A DNA stretch of 64,000 bases, taken from positions 1-64,000 of the forward strand of contig NZ_WKKE01000023.1 in the NCBI RefSeq assembly GCF_009674775.1. Direction: 5' to 3'. The position numbers and the translations under genes are program-made. Positions 54,215 to 63,363 of the stretch are shown here, in pieces. The stretch is from Flavobacterium sp. LC2016-23 (GTDB lineage: Bacteria > Bacteroidota > Bacteroidia > Flavobacteriales > Flavobacteriaceae). The number at the start of each line of letters is the position of its first letter. Within the stretch, counting starts at the first letter, position 1. The notes under the pieces were generated by a model, which worked only from the letters and a program-made list of their open reading frames with translations, searched no databases and was not told where the DNA came from.

Positions 54215-54883
54215 ATGATTTTTAGCATTTTGATAGTCGACGATCACCCCATGACCGTTGACAGTTATATTAACCTACTATCTGAAAATAATTATCAAAA
54301 CAAAACACCTGATTTTATAAAGAGCTACAATTGTGAAGATGCCTACAATAAAATAAATTTCTATCTGAAGCAGGATATAACTATAGATTTTGCTTTACTG
54401 GATATTAATCTGCCTTCTTACAAAAAGGCAAATATCAATAATGGTACTGATCTGGCTCTATTACTCCGGCAAAGATTTCCCAACTGTAAGATCGTACTTC
54501 TTACAATGCACAGTGAGCCTTTGACAGTAGATAAAATAATCAAGAGCTTAAAACCGGAAGGATTTATAGCGAAGAGTGATATCAATTTTGAGTTATTTCC
54601 AGTTATCTGCAAAAAAATTATGGAAGGAGAAATATTCCGGAGTCCCACCATAATTGAATCGCAAAGAGAATTATTTAAAAAGAATATAAACTGGGATAAC
54701 CACGATAATCACATTTTGATTTTAATTTCCGAAGGTGTTAAAACAGTAAATCTTCCCGATTATATTCCGCTCTCCATGAGTGCCATCGAAAAAAGAAAAG
54801 CAAGCATAAAAGACCAGCTTTTACAAGGAAAAGGAAGTGATAAAGATTTAATTGAAAAAGCAAAAAAATTAGGATTATTATAG
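54215..54883 (+). CDS. LuxR/NarL-type response regulator
   Basis: This 222-residue protein has a receiver domain with the acidic pair Asp9-Asp10 in VDDHP, the phospho-acceptor Asp63 in LLDINLP, a switch Thr in LLTMHSE and the Lys in IAKSD. The C-terminal 60 residues form a divergent LuxR-type helix-turn-helix (LISEGVKTVNLPDYIPLSMS and on to IEKRKASIKDQL). This is the partner type expected for HisKA_3 kinases such as the one at 31627-33657. No kinase gene is adjacent, so it is an orphan by position. The palindrome in its promoter, repeated near that kinase, makes the pairing plausible but unproved. Confidence 0.88.
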   Translation: MIFSILIVDDHPMTVDSYINLLSENNYQNKTPDFIKSYNCEDAYNKINFYLKQDITIDFALLDINLPSYKKANINNGTDLALLLRQRFPNCKIVLLTMHSEPLTVDKIIKSLKPEGFIAKSDINFELFPVICKKIMEGEIFRSPTIIESQRELFKKNINWDNHDNHILILISEGVKTVNLPDYIPLSMSAIEKRKASIKDQLLQGKGSDKDLIEKAKKLGLL

Positions 54884-54995
54884 ATTAAAAACTACTCTCT
54901 TACACTTCATAAAATTACTAAAGGCAAGATATTGCTTCAAATACAGAAATGCCCCGATCTGTGTGCTCTTATCTTCCTACTGCCTTTTAGGAATT

Positions 54996-56351
54996 TTATT
55001 TAAAATTGACCTCAAGAAAATGATCAACATCATGAGGAATTGTTTTCAGAGGAATAACTTTTACAGGAGAAAAAGAATTCTCTTTCGCAGCTGACACACC
55101 ATTTAAGGCCCTGTTCATCAAAATTTCCCTGGTATCTCCCAAAGGAAAAATTTCCAGATTCCCAATTTCATTTAGTACTACAGAAGGTGTTATACCCATG
55201 CTGTAATTGCCTTCGTTACTGGCGTTCGATAGTTTATAGATCACCGGATAGAGTGTCCATCCCTGCTGACCCGAAATCCTGTTGTCTTCTATAGCAAAAC
55301 CGGCAACATCTTTTCCTGTTGTTTTCTCCCCTATGGTAATGACCTTCATATAAGGTTTAAGGTTATTTATAATAATTTCAGAGGCAGATGCAGTATGGCT
55401 TCCACACAAAACATATACTTCCTGAATCGCAGGATGTGCTGCACGTAATGCATCATAATGTACAGCAGTTTCATTCATTTCCAACGCTTCTTTAAAGGAT
55501 TGGTTTACAGCACCTCCGTTTTTATTTCCTTTAAATTTTATAAACAAATCACCGGGTTTGATATCGGGTGCCAGGATAATACTTAACGCTGCGGCGGAAG
55601 AAACATCTCCGCCCCCGTTATATCTTAAATCAATAATAACTTTGGTAACGGATTGATTTTTAAAATCCTGAAATACCTGCAACAAGGGTGATGCCAATCC
55701 GATATCAAAATGAGGAATGGCCAGATAGCCTGTTTTTTCGGTATTGTTTAGGACAACCTTATGTATCATAGGCTGTGAAAAAGTAAAACCGCGTCCTAAT
55801 TGTATTTCTTTTAGTGCTGAAAAGCCGGATTCTTCAGTATAATCCATCAGCTGTAATTTTACCTGATCCGAATGGGCTACATCAAGATACAGGCGCTCAA
55901 AATTTTGGGTGTTTAATAAAGTTCCGTTGATGGTTTTGACGAGCTGGCCTCTTTTCATGCCATTTCGTTCGGCAGGAGAATCTGAAAGTACAAATAAAAC
56001 CATGCCGTAGACTTGCCCTTCGTATTCCACAACTGCAATGTCAAATCCGTAATTGCTTCGGATGCTTTTAGGAAATGTATCCGGCGACGAAGCATCGGTA
56101 GCATAAGAAAACCGATCGTCTGCCTGTAATAATTTTTTAAAGTATTCTTTTGAATCTAAAGCCAAATTGGTACGATCCGGCATGTCTTCACTCCATAAAT
56201 AATACTTTTTCATCTGTTCGTACATCCAGCTGTTTACGTATTCAGTACTGCCTTCTTTATAAATGACAGGTTCCTCCTCACTCTGACAGGAAACTGTCAG
56301 TGCAAAAAGGAGGAGAAGAAAAGCTTTCAAAATAAATTGGTGTTTTTTCAT
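54996..56351 (-). CDS. S41 (C-terminal processing) peptidase lipoprotein
   Basis: This 451-residue protein has a lipoprotein signal with Cys22 (LTVSCQSEEE). The acidic run after Cys suggests surface display. An N-terminal helical region includes the WMYEQMKKYYLW motif typical of this family, then a PDZ-like domain (about 80-180) with NGMKRGQLVKTING. The S41 domain follows, with the catalytic Ser in GSHTASASEI (near residue 322) and IGEKTTGKDVAGF downstream. It cleaves protein substrates at the cell envelope. It is the last gene of a minus-strand group with the lipoprotein upstream (35 bp gap). Confidence 0.9.
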   Translation of the reverse strand: MKKHQFILKAFLLLLFALTVSCQSEEEPVIYKEGSTEYVNSWMYEQMKKYYLWSEDMPDRTNLALDSKEYFKKLLQADDRFSYATDASSPDTFPKSIRSNYGFDIAVVEYEGQVYGMVLFVLSDSPAERNGMKRGQLVKTINGTLLNTQNFERLYLDVAHSDQVKLQLMDYTEESGFSALKEIQLGRGFTFSQPMIHKVVLNNTEKTGYLAIPHFDIGLASPLLQVFQDFKNQSVTKVIIDLRYNGGGDVSSAAALSIILAPDIKPGDLFIKFKGNKNGGAVNQSFKEALEMNETAVHYDALRAAHPAIQEVYVLCGSHTASASEIIINNLKPYMKVITIGEKTTGKDVAGFAIEDNRISGQQGWTLYPVIYKLSNASNEGNYSMGITPSVVLNEIGNLEIFPLGDTREILMNRALNGVSAAKENSFSPVKVIPLKTIPHDVDHFLEVNFK

Positions 56352-56386
56352 GGAAAGTGCAGCATTCAGATTTGTTTTGTAAGAAC

Positions 56387-57160
56387 CTAAAAAGAAAAAT
56401 AGTCCGTTAAATTGATCGTACCGTCTATTCCTGAAAAAACGCCGTTGCCATCGGCTTTTTCTTCCAGAACAATTAATTTGGATTTGTTGGTCTGCATAAT
56501 AGTCTGAAAAGTAACTTTTTTTCCGGGTACGTATGATTCAGTAGTTCCATGTTTTACCAACTCAATATTTAGGATTGGCGGTGAACTATAAGGGAATTCC
56601 AAAAAAGCGCTAAAACTGTTTTTGCTTATATTCTGGACTACTCCAATCTCCTGCCCGTTTGCTTTTGTGATGATTGCATCCACAGGACCCGTATAACTGC
56701 TTTTTGCATACAGGTTAATGTTTGGAAATATAAATCTGTAACCGGTGTTTTTTGTTGTGCTCAGCGTTCCGGGTTTCTGAGACAGTACATTTTCAATCCA
56801 GATATTTTCTTTGGCATAAAATGAAAGTGTATCGACCGGTTTAGCGGTAGTAAAGCTATAGGAATGTAAAATTTGTTTTGTCTTTTTATTGATAATTTCT
56901 ACTGTTTTAACGCTATTATCATAAAATACAAATTCGTATGTTTTTTCTATTTTTTTTACAAAGGCGTCATGCTTATCGATAATCAGCAATTTGCCGTCTA
57001 ACGAAACCTGAATAGAATCGGGCATTGCATTATATCCTTTTATGACCACTTTTCCCGCCTTTTGCTCCTGATTTAGAGGAGTTAAATGATCATTAGTACA
57101 AGAGGAAAGAAAAATAGTCGTGATTAAAAAAGCAATTACTATTTTAACTAAATTATCCAT
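56387..57160 (-). CDS. Hypothetical lipoprotein
   Basis: I do not recognise a specific family. This 257-residue protein has a lipoprotein signal peptide with Cys21 (IFLSSCTNDH). The mature part reads like two or more beta-sandwich domains, with alternating hydrophobic residues (GKVVIKGYNAMPDSIQVSLD, then TVEIINKKTKQILHSYSF), vaguely like DUF4397 or other Ig-like modules in Flavobacteria. It has no catalytic motif. It is followed after 35 bp by the S41 peptidase lipoprotein, so the two may act together at the cell surface. Confidence 0.75.
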   Translation of the reverse strand: MDNLVKIVIAFLITTIFLSSCTNDHLTPLNQEQKAGKVVIKGYNAMPDSIQVSLDGKLLIIDKHDAFVKKIEKTYEFVFYDNSVKTVEIINKKTKQILHSYSFTTAKPVDTLSFYAKENIWIENVLSQKPGTLSTTKNTGYRFIFPNINLYAKSSYTGPVDAIITKANGQEIGVVQNISKNSFSAFLEFPYSSPPILNIELVKHGTTESYVPGKKVTFQTIMQTNKSKLIVLEEKADGNGVFSGIDGTINLTDYFSF

Positions 57161-57263
57161 GCGTTATAATTGTAAATTATTAAAAATGATTGTTTTTATT
57201 GAAGCTTTAATTGATTTCTGTGTATACAAATGACTTCAACAACAGCTTCCTGAAAAGGAGCAG

Positions 57264-58109
57264 TTATTGTTTAATAAATTTGATTTTTTCCACTTTTTCA
57301 CCATCCTCCAAAACGAGATAATAAACACCGGACGACAAATTATCAACTGAAATACCTGAATCGTTATACTTGGTATCTTTAACAAGTATACCTGTTGTAT
57401 TGTATACTTTTACTGCAACATCTTCTGCATTTAAGGCATCGCTTAACTGCAACTGCAAATAATTTTTTACGGGATTTTGTTTTAATACTGTTGCTTTTTT
57501 TCCTTGTATATCCTCTAAACCTAAGGAAGCGGCTGTAATTGAAATCTTGTCTATTTCATATCCAATAACAAGATCCGGTGCGCTTACAAGAGCAAAATAT
57601 ACCTGTGACTGACCAGCGAACTGAGAAATATCTACTGTATAATCCTTAAATTCAGTAGCTAACTCATCTACTCTTTTTATTTCAACAGTGGCGATCTTAG
57701 TAAAAGAACCCGGAGCTTTATCTGTGGTGGAAGCGTAAACATCTAAATTATTACTGGAGTCAAATATTGATTTTTGTGCGTTTAAGATTAATTGCATTCC
57801 GCCGCTGTAAAAAGACAAATCAACTGCCGGAGCAATTGCCCAGTTTTGCTGTGCGCGCCCAAGAGACTCAAGAGTTTCCATATTGATATTATAAGTACCT
57901 AATATCTTGTAAGTGCCTTCTATCGGAGCATAATTTTCATCTACCTGAAGATCGGTACGCGTAATCCAATTAACGGCATCTCCATCCCTATCTAATAAAG
58001 TCCAGTCAGACACATCCGAATCCTCAAAATCATCTTCCCATATAGTAAACTGAGCAGATGCGATTCCGGAAACAAGCATAAAAGCTAATACAAGTAATTT
58101 TTTTTTCAT
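57264..58109 (-). CDS. T9SS-sorted choice-of-anchor J protein
   Basis: This 281-residue secreted protein has a signal peptide ending SAQ near residue 19. A jelly-roll domain opens with DFEDSDVSDWTLLDRDGDAV, the hallmark of the choice-of-anchor J (cleaved adhesin) family. The last 85 residues (LKQNPVKNYLQLQL to KIKFIKQ) form a type A T9SS C-terminal sorting domain. It is likely exported and attached to the cell surface or released, perhaps as an adhesion or carbohydrate-binding protein. The upstream gene is 150 bp away with an inverted repeat in between, so it is probably a separate transcription unit. Confidence 0.88.
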   Translation of the reverse strand: MKKKLLVLAFMLVSGIASAQFTIWEDDFEDSDVSDWTLLDRDGDAVNWITRTDLQVDENYAPIEGTYKILGTYNINMETLESLGRAQQNWAIAPAVDLSFYSGGMQLILNAQKSIFDSSNNLDVYASTTDKAPGSFTKIATVEIKRVDELATEFKDYTVDISQFAGQSQVYFALVSAPDLVIGYEIDKISITAASLGLEDIQGKKATVLKQNPVKNYLQLQLSDALNAEDVAVKVYNTTGILVKDTKYNDSGISVDNLSSGVYYLVLEDGEKVEKIKFIKQ

Positions 58110-58130
58110 TTTATAATAGTTAAAAACAAA

Positions 58131-58227
58131 GGCTGCCTAAAAAGTGAGGACAGATGCATACCAACACTGCACACGAACATATCCTCCTTTTTAGTAAAAA
58201 AACAATAAACACACTTTTTAGACAGCC
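58131..58227. terminator. Wide inverted repeat between lipoprotein and adhesin-like genes
   Basis: GGCTGCCTAAAAAGTG at 58131-58146 pairs with CACTTTTTAGACAGCC at 58212-58227 with one mismatch, leaving a 65-nt loop. It lies 32 bp after the stop of the upstream lipoprotein. It may act as a terminator or processing structure, although the long loop is unusual. Confidence 0.45.
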
Positions 58228-58258
58228 CCGTTAGGTTATTTTATAATTATACTACTAA

Positions 58259-59563
58259 TTAGAAATTAGTAAATTTTGTCCAGGTGTCTGTCCAGTTTTG
58301 CTCTGTCTTAAATGCACCTGTAGCTCCTGCTAAGTTTAAGGTACCAAGATTAAAAAATGGTTGTGTTAAACCCCATGAATCAGCAACAGCAGCAGTAGAT
58401 GAAGGAGAACTTCCTAAACCTAAAGATGTTCCAACAGGCAATACAGGATTTGTAAAAGCATGTACTGATAAAAGGGCTCTTGTCGAGTTAGCAGGTAATG
58501 AAGGAGATTCCCATCTGATTCCTGTAACATATCCTGTAACCGTAACATTTCTAAGATTGATTTCTCCTAATCTGCGTACGTGAATAGCATTTTCATAAAG
58601 TGCTCCACCTGTAATTGAGTTTGCTCCTATAATAGATAATTCAGAAATTACAGGTTTTGTGATAAGCGTAGTAGATGTACCTGTTGCGTTATTATCTAAT
58701 TCGATACCGTTTGAATCCGGGTTTCCACCGCTTAAACTGTGTGTAGAATTTGTATCAGCAATAGCGATTGCTTTAGAAATAGTACCTGTGTAACCAAAAT
58801 CAAAATCGAAGTTGTCATCATCCGGTGCAAAAGAAACTAAATGGCTTGCATTTACTGTTCCTCCGAAGAATTCAAATGAATCGTCTCTTCCGTAAGATAC
58901 CTGAACGTGATCAATAACAGTACCGCTACCAACACCACCACAAGTTAAACCATTGATTTCAACACCTGTAGCTGCATCTAAGATACGACCTGCATACTCG
59001 ATACGAACATAGTTTAAAGCTCCTGCATTATGAGCGTTGTTTGTTCCTCCATAATAAAAATCAGACGGTGTTGGCTGATCTCCTAAACCTTCAATAATAT
59101 TAGTAGTTACACCTGTATTTACCTGAGCATCTCCTAAAAGAACAACTCCGCCAAAATCTCCGGGAGTTGCTGTTGTAGCAGCATTTCCGTCTAACAAATT
59201 ATAACTTGTAAAGATAACCGGCGCTGTTGCAGTACCCTGAGCATCAATCTGACCTGTTTTAGTAATTACTACTACTCCTGTAGCTCCACCGCCTGCTAAT
59301 ACTTTAGCTTTAATGAAAGTTCCAGGCTGGATAGTTAATTTTGCTCCTATTACACGAACTACTCCACTTACTTCCCAAACTCTGTCGTTTGTCCATGTAG
59401 TGTTAGTCGTAATGTTACCACTTACAGTCTGTACTGTAGTTGGATAACCTGAATAATCTGCGCTGGCAGATTTCATTGCAAATGAAGAATCAGCACTTGC
59501 TTCATCATTTTGACAAGAATTGAAGAAAATAATGGCAATCGCGAACAAAAAAACTTTTTTCAT
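58259..59563 (-). CDS. Beta-rich surface lipoprotein paired with a TonB receptor
   Basis: This 434-residue lipoprotein has its lipobox Cys at residue 17 (FFNSCQNDEASAD) with acidic residues after it, as in surface-exposed Bacteroidota lipoproteins. The body is Gly/Thr/Asn-rich and looks like a right-handed parallel beta-helix (repeated strands such as GVVRVIGAKLTIQPGTFIKA and INLRNVTVTGYV). Such proteins are often encoded beside TonB receptors that lack a SusD partner, and this one lies 492 bp downstream of such a receptor. A ligand-binding or surface role is inferred. I cannot assign a substrate. Confidence 0.8.
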   Translation of the reverse strand: MKKVFLFAIAIIFFNSCQNDEASADSSFAMKSASADYSGYPTTVQTVSGNITTNTTWTNDRVWEVSGVVRVIGAKLTIQPGTFIKAKVLAGGGATGVVVITKTGQIDAQGTATAPVIFTSYNLLDGNAATTATPGDFGGVVLLGDAQVNTGVTTNIIEGLGDQPTPSDFYYGGTNNAHNAGALNYVRIEYAGRILDAATGVEINGLTCGGVGSGTVIDHVQVSYGRDDSFEFFGGTVNASHLVSFAPDDDNFDFDFGYTGTISKAIAIADTNSTHSLSGGNPDSNGIELDNNATGTSTTLITKPVISELSIIGANSITGGALYENAIHVRRLGEINLRNVTVTGYVTGIRWESPSLPANSTRALLSVHAFTNPVLPVGTSLGLGSSPSSTAAVADSWGLTQPFFNLGTLNLAGATGAFKTEQNWTDTWTKFTNF

Positions 59564-60055
59564 GATAACTGAATTTTGATTAACTTTGCTGCTTATATTT
59601 TACACTTGAGGTCTTTGGGGAGAGCAGCAAATTTTCTTCCCTCTGACCTTTCCTTTTGGTAAAGTCTTTTATAATAAGCTTCCGCTTTACCGCCGGAAAC
59701 TTATCCCTGGTTATTCTTCTTTCACTTTAGGGATCAGGTGAAAGGATTCTTTCTCTTCTAATTGGAAACAAATACTACCGCAAATATTAGAGAACGTGAA
59801 AATCTATTGTACCATTCTGATCCGCTTTCCGGTCTGGTTTTTTTCGCAGATTATGTACGTCTGAAATGTTTAGTAACTACCTGTAACCTTTTTTCAAAGA
59901 AATTAATCCGGAGAATGATTTTATTGATATTAAAAAATCTGTCGCCCTTTATATACATTAGATTTCAATAGCCGAAAAAATCACATCAAAATTTATCCTT
60001 AACGTTTTCTTAATTTTAATAGTCTTTTATTGTTGAAATCGGCAATCTAATGTTA
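59564..60055. other. 492-bp interval with a possible structured leader
   Basis: No gene was seen. The minus strand in front of the lipoprotein holds several short inverted repeats: TTTGCTGC/GCAGCAAA near 59583-59632, GGTAAAG/CTTTACC near 59658-59691 and CTTTCAC/GTGAAAG near 59719-59744. These could form a folded 5' leader or include a terminator for the TonB-receptor gene. I recognise no known riboswitch class. Confidence 0.4.
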
Positions 60056-63000
60056 CTAAAAAGAATAATTCATAGAAAAGCTGATGGTTCTTCCGCTCCA
60101 GGCCTTAAACTTTTTTTGATCGATAAAAGGATCGTATTTATCTGTTGCTCCTGCACCAAGCCCTCTTTGATCTCTTGGATTGGATCCAAATTCGACATCA
60201 TTAATCTTCGAATAACTATTGAAATTATTGTAGGTCTCGATAGCCGTATCAAAAAGATTTTTAACGCCTAATTTGATTTCTAAATTCTTTTCTTTAAACA
60301 ACTTGTAACTAACCTGAGCATCTGTAACCGCATAAGGCATGCGTATTTCCTCTGCCTGATAATCAAATCCCACTAAAATATACTGATCGCCAATCGCATT
60401 GTGTCTCACACTAAATCCAAAACGTTCTCCTATATAATCCAGACCCAAATTATAATTGTAAGGCGCCTGACCGTATAAAGGCCGGTTTGCTTCATAAAGT
60501 CCTCCCGTACCATCAATGTTTACATATCCGGTAACCTTCGTATCATTGAATGCCGCATTCCCGCACAGGAATATTTTCTTTAAGAGATCACCTTCACCCA
60601 GAAAGGACAGGTTTTTATAAATTTCAAACTCCACTCCGAAAAGTTTAGCGCTTTCGGAATTCATATTGAAAATGGTACGTGAACCTCCGTCGTTTCCAAT
60701 TTGTGTAACGCCTTCTATTGGTTTTTTGATGTTTTTATAATAGATTCCAAAGGAAAGTATCTCGCCCTGGGAAGGAAACCACTCGGTCTTGAAATCATAA
60801 TTATCGACTATAGTCGAAACGATACCGCTTGTATAATTCAGCACTTTTGCATCGCGCAACGGATCGTAATACGGCATGTTTAATCGCTCTGAAAATTGCG
60901 GACGCAGTACCGATTTGTTATAACCCAGCCTCACATTCATTTTATTGGTCGGGCTTATCGTTAGATTTGCCGAAGGAAGATATTGCCAGACATCATCGTC
61001 TTTTTGTACGGTTTCAAAACTCCCCGAATTATCAGACTGGCTGGCAATCTGGGTGTATACATAGCTTTCGGCACGCATACCCCATACGAATCGTATGTAT
61101 TGGCTAATTTTGTTATCGAGCATTAAAAAAGGAGAATGAATTTTAACATCTCCTATATATTCGTTACCGTAACTGGCAATTCTGTTCCAGCCGAAACTGC
61201 CCCATCGATAATACGAGCCGTCGAGCAGTTGTGAAATAGGAAAATCAACAATAGCTTTGTCAGTTCCCTGCCCTACTACATTCAATGCGGAAGATTCCTG
61301 TTGATTGGTCGCTTTTTTATAGGTGCCGAAATAACCTGCCTTAACATTATTTTTAATAGATTCTCCAATAGCAAAAGCATAATTAAAATTGATCCCTACG
61401 TTATAATCTTTTTCATTGTTGGTGAAATTGGATCTTTTAAATACATCCGGGTCAGAATTATAGATTTGCTGGTACAGCTGCACGTCATCACCCACTTTTC
61501 TTCTGTTACTGGTCAGGAAAGTAGCATCTTTGGTATCTTTTGAAGTATTGGCATATGCTCCAAACCAATTGATTTCGAAGTTTTCAAAACGATGATTTCC
61601 TTCTATTTTATTTTGAATGAAAGTCTGGTAAATCGGATAATCTGTTTCTTTTGTTAAAGGCAGATATGTTCCGTTTACAATTCCTTCGATATTTCCGGCA
61701 TAGAAATTCCAGCCCGTAATTTGCGTCAGCTGATTGTCATACATATGCATGTAGGTATTACGGGTGGTAATTTTATGTTTTCCCAACTGAATCCCCGCAT
61801 TAAACATCCCCCCCAGCGTAGAATTGAAGTTATACGAAGCACCTCCATTTTTATATCCGTATCTTTTGAAAGTCGAATACCCGTTGTCTTTCTCCGGTGT
61901 AAATTCAGAATTGGTCATATAGGTTCCTCTTTCGGTATGATCAATTTTTAACTGGTCCTGGGTATTTTTAAAAATCAGGGAACCCACAAAACCAAATTTG
62001 TTATTGTCCTTTAATTCATAGACACGGCCTAGTGCAAATTGCATTGAAGTTCCCGGTGCTGCATACGTCTTATAGGTTGTAAAATTGTCCTGCGTAAACC
62101 TTTTGGATTGTTCTAAAAAGGGTCCTGACGCTGCTTCAGTAGTAGGCACAGCGATATTAACCAAACCGGAGGGATAGGTTCTGGTACCATCATCAAATCC
62201 GATATAATCATTTGCTCCTTCCTGTTTGGTCAGGCGATCCTTAAAAGTGCTTCGGCTGTTGTAGGAAGTTCCGATACTGAATGTCATAAAATCTTTCTTC
62301 GGAATATCTTTGGTTTTTACCTCTACATAACCGCCGGCAAAATTGGCATTCATATCCGGAGTCGCATTTTTGCTGACCACAACACTTTCTACCATCGCGG
62401 TCGGAATAATATCAAAATTAAACTGTTGCTGGTTTGGATCGGTACTCGGAAGATTCACCCCATCCATAACCGCCTGGTTCCAGCGTTCCCCCATCGAGCG
62501 CACGACTACATATTTATCATCAATTGTCGTGACGCCCGTAATCCTTTTTAAGGTACTTCCGACATCTTTGTCCGGGGTTCTGGCAATTTGTTCTGCAGAA
62601 ATACCATCCGAAAATTGAGCTGCCTTTTTTTGCTGCAATAGCATTCCTTCTGTAGAAGCAGTCGCTTTCTGAAAGGTTTGAGTGATGACTACTTCGTTCA
62701 GTGATTCAGCATCATCTTTTAGCACTACATTCAATACGGCATCCGATTCAGCGGAAACTTTTATATCTGTAATTTTCTGCGTCTGAAAGGAGACATAACT
62801 GATTTCCAGTGTATACGCTCCCTCTTCTAAGCTAAAAGAGTAATTTCCATCAAAATCGGAAACCGTGGTATTTCCCGTCTCCACTACTTTTACCGAAGCG
62901 CCCGGTAAAGCAAGACCATTTTTATCGACCACTTTTCCCGAAATACTGCCCACTTTTTTGGTGGAAGCTATTTTTTTATTGACGGCAATATTGGTGTTGT

Positions 63001-63289
63001 TTCTTCTGAAATTTAAATTGGTTAGTACCTGAAGTTCCTGTAGTATAGCATCGATAGTGACATTGTCTTTTTTAAGCGTGACAAGCGGTTTACTAAAATC
63101 GATGTCTTTTTGATAAATAAAGCGATAAGGTGTCCGGGATTCTAAATTTTCAAAAATATCTTTTGGTGACGCATTTTTGAAATCTACTGACACAGTGCCA
63201 GATTGTGCATATATCTCTGCTGTACCGAGAAACAGGCTGAAAAACAGAATTTGTACGGCAATTGAAAATTGCCTGAAAAAATCGCTCAT
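60056..63289 (-). CDS. TonB-dependent receptor with STN signalling domain
   Basis: This 1077-residue outer-membrane receptor has a signal peptide ending near IYAQ (residue 29). An STN (secretin/TonB short N-terminal) domain follows (about 35-105, containing FENLESRTPYRFIYQKDID), then a carboxypeptidase-regulatory-like beta domain (about 112-190, GKVVDKNGLALPGASVKV). Next come a plug domain (VRSMGERWNQAVMDGVNLPS near 270-290) and a 22-strand barrel ending in an aromatic residue (MNYSF). The STN domain allows contact with a FecR anti-sigma factor, and a fecR gene lies 74 bp upstream. It imports a TonB-dependent substrate that cannot be named from sequence. No SusD gene follows. Confidence 0.95.
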   Translation of the reverse strand: MSDFFRQFSIAVQILFFSLFLGTAEIYAQSGTVSVDFKNASPKDIFENLESRTPYRFIYQKDIDFSKPLVTLKKDNVTIDAILQELQVLTNLNFRRNNTNIAVNKKIASTKKVGSISGKVVDKNGLALPGASVKVVETGNTTVSDFDGNYSFSLEEGAYTLEISYVSFQTQKITDIKVSAESDAVLNVVLKDDAESLNEVVITQTFQKATASTEGMLLQQKKAAQFSDGISAEQIARTPDKDVGSTLKRITGVTTIDDKYVVVRSMGERWNQAVMDGVNLPSTDPNQQQFNFDIIPTAMVESVVVSKNATPDMNANFAGGYVEVKTKDIPKKDFMTFSIGTSYNSRSTFKDRLTKQEGANDYIGFDDGTRTYPSGLVNIAVPTTEAASGPFLEQSKRFTQDNFTTYKTYAAPGTSMQFALGRVYELKDNNKFGFVGSLIFKNTQDQLKIDHTERGTYMTNSEFTPEKDNGYSTFKRYGYKNGGASYNFNSTLGGMFNAGIQLGKHKITTRNTYMHMYDNQLTQITGWNFYAGNIEGIVNGTYLPLTKETDYPIYQTFIQNKIEGNHRFENFEINWFGAYANTSKDTKDATFLTSNRRKVGDDVQLYQQIYNSDPDVFKRSNFTNNEKDYNVGINFNYAFAIGESIKNNVKAGYFGTYKKATNQQESSALNVVGQGTDKAIVDFPISQLLDGSYYRWGSFGWNRIASYGNEYIGDVKIHSPFLMLDNKISQYIRFVWGMRAESYVYTQIASQSDNSGSFETVQKDDDVWQYLPSANLTISPTNKMNVRLGYNKSVLRPQFSERLNMPYYDPLRDAKVLNYTSGIVSTIVDNYDFKTEWFPSQGEILSFGIYYKNIKKPIEGVTQIGNDGGSRTIFNMNSESAKLFGVEFEIYKNLSFLGEGDLLKKIFLCGNAAFNDTKVTGYVNIDGTGGLYEANRPLYGQAPYNYNLGLDYIGERFGFSVRHNAIGDQYILVGFDYQAEEIRMPYAVTDAQVSYKLFKEKNLEIKLGVKNLFDTAIETYNNFNSYSKINDVEFGSNPRDQRGLGAGATDKYDPFIDQKKFKAWSGRTISFSMNYSF

Positions 63290-63363
63290 AAGTAATTAAT
63301 TTGTTTTAGGTGTGTATCGTTTATTTTAATAAGATGTAGTTTTCTTGTGCGGAAATTGCAGAT

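Noticed and set aside
54884..54995. Terminator between the convergent response regulator and S41 peptidase genes
   Set aside because: CTAAAGGCA and TGCCTTTTAG pair imperfectly over a long loop. This is not strong enough to call.
59762..59971. 69-residue plus-strand open frame between the surface lipoprotein and TonB receptor
   Set aside because: It is not supported by any motif and lies in the leader/intergenic sequence opposite two minus-strand genes.
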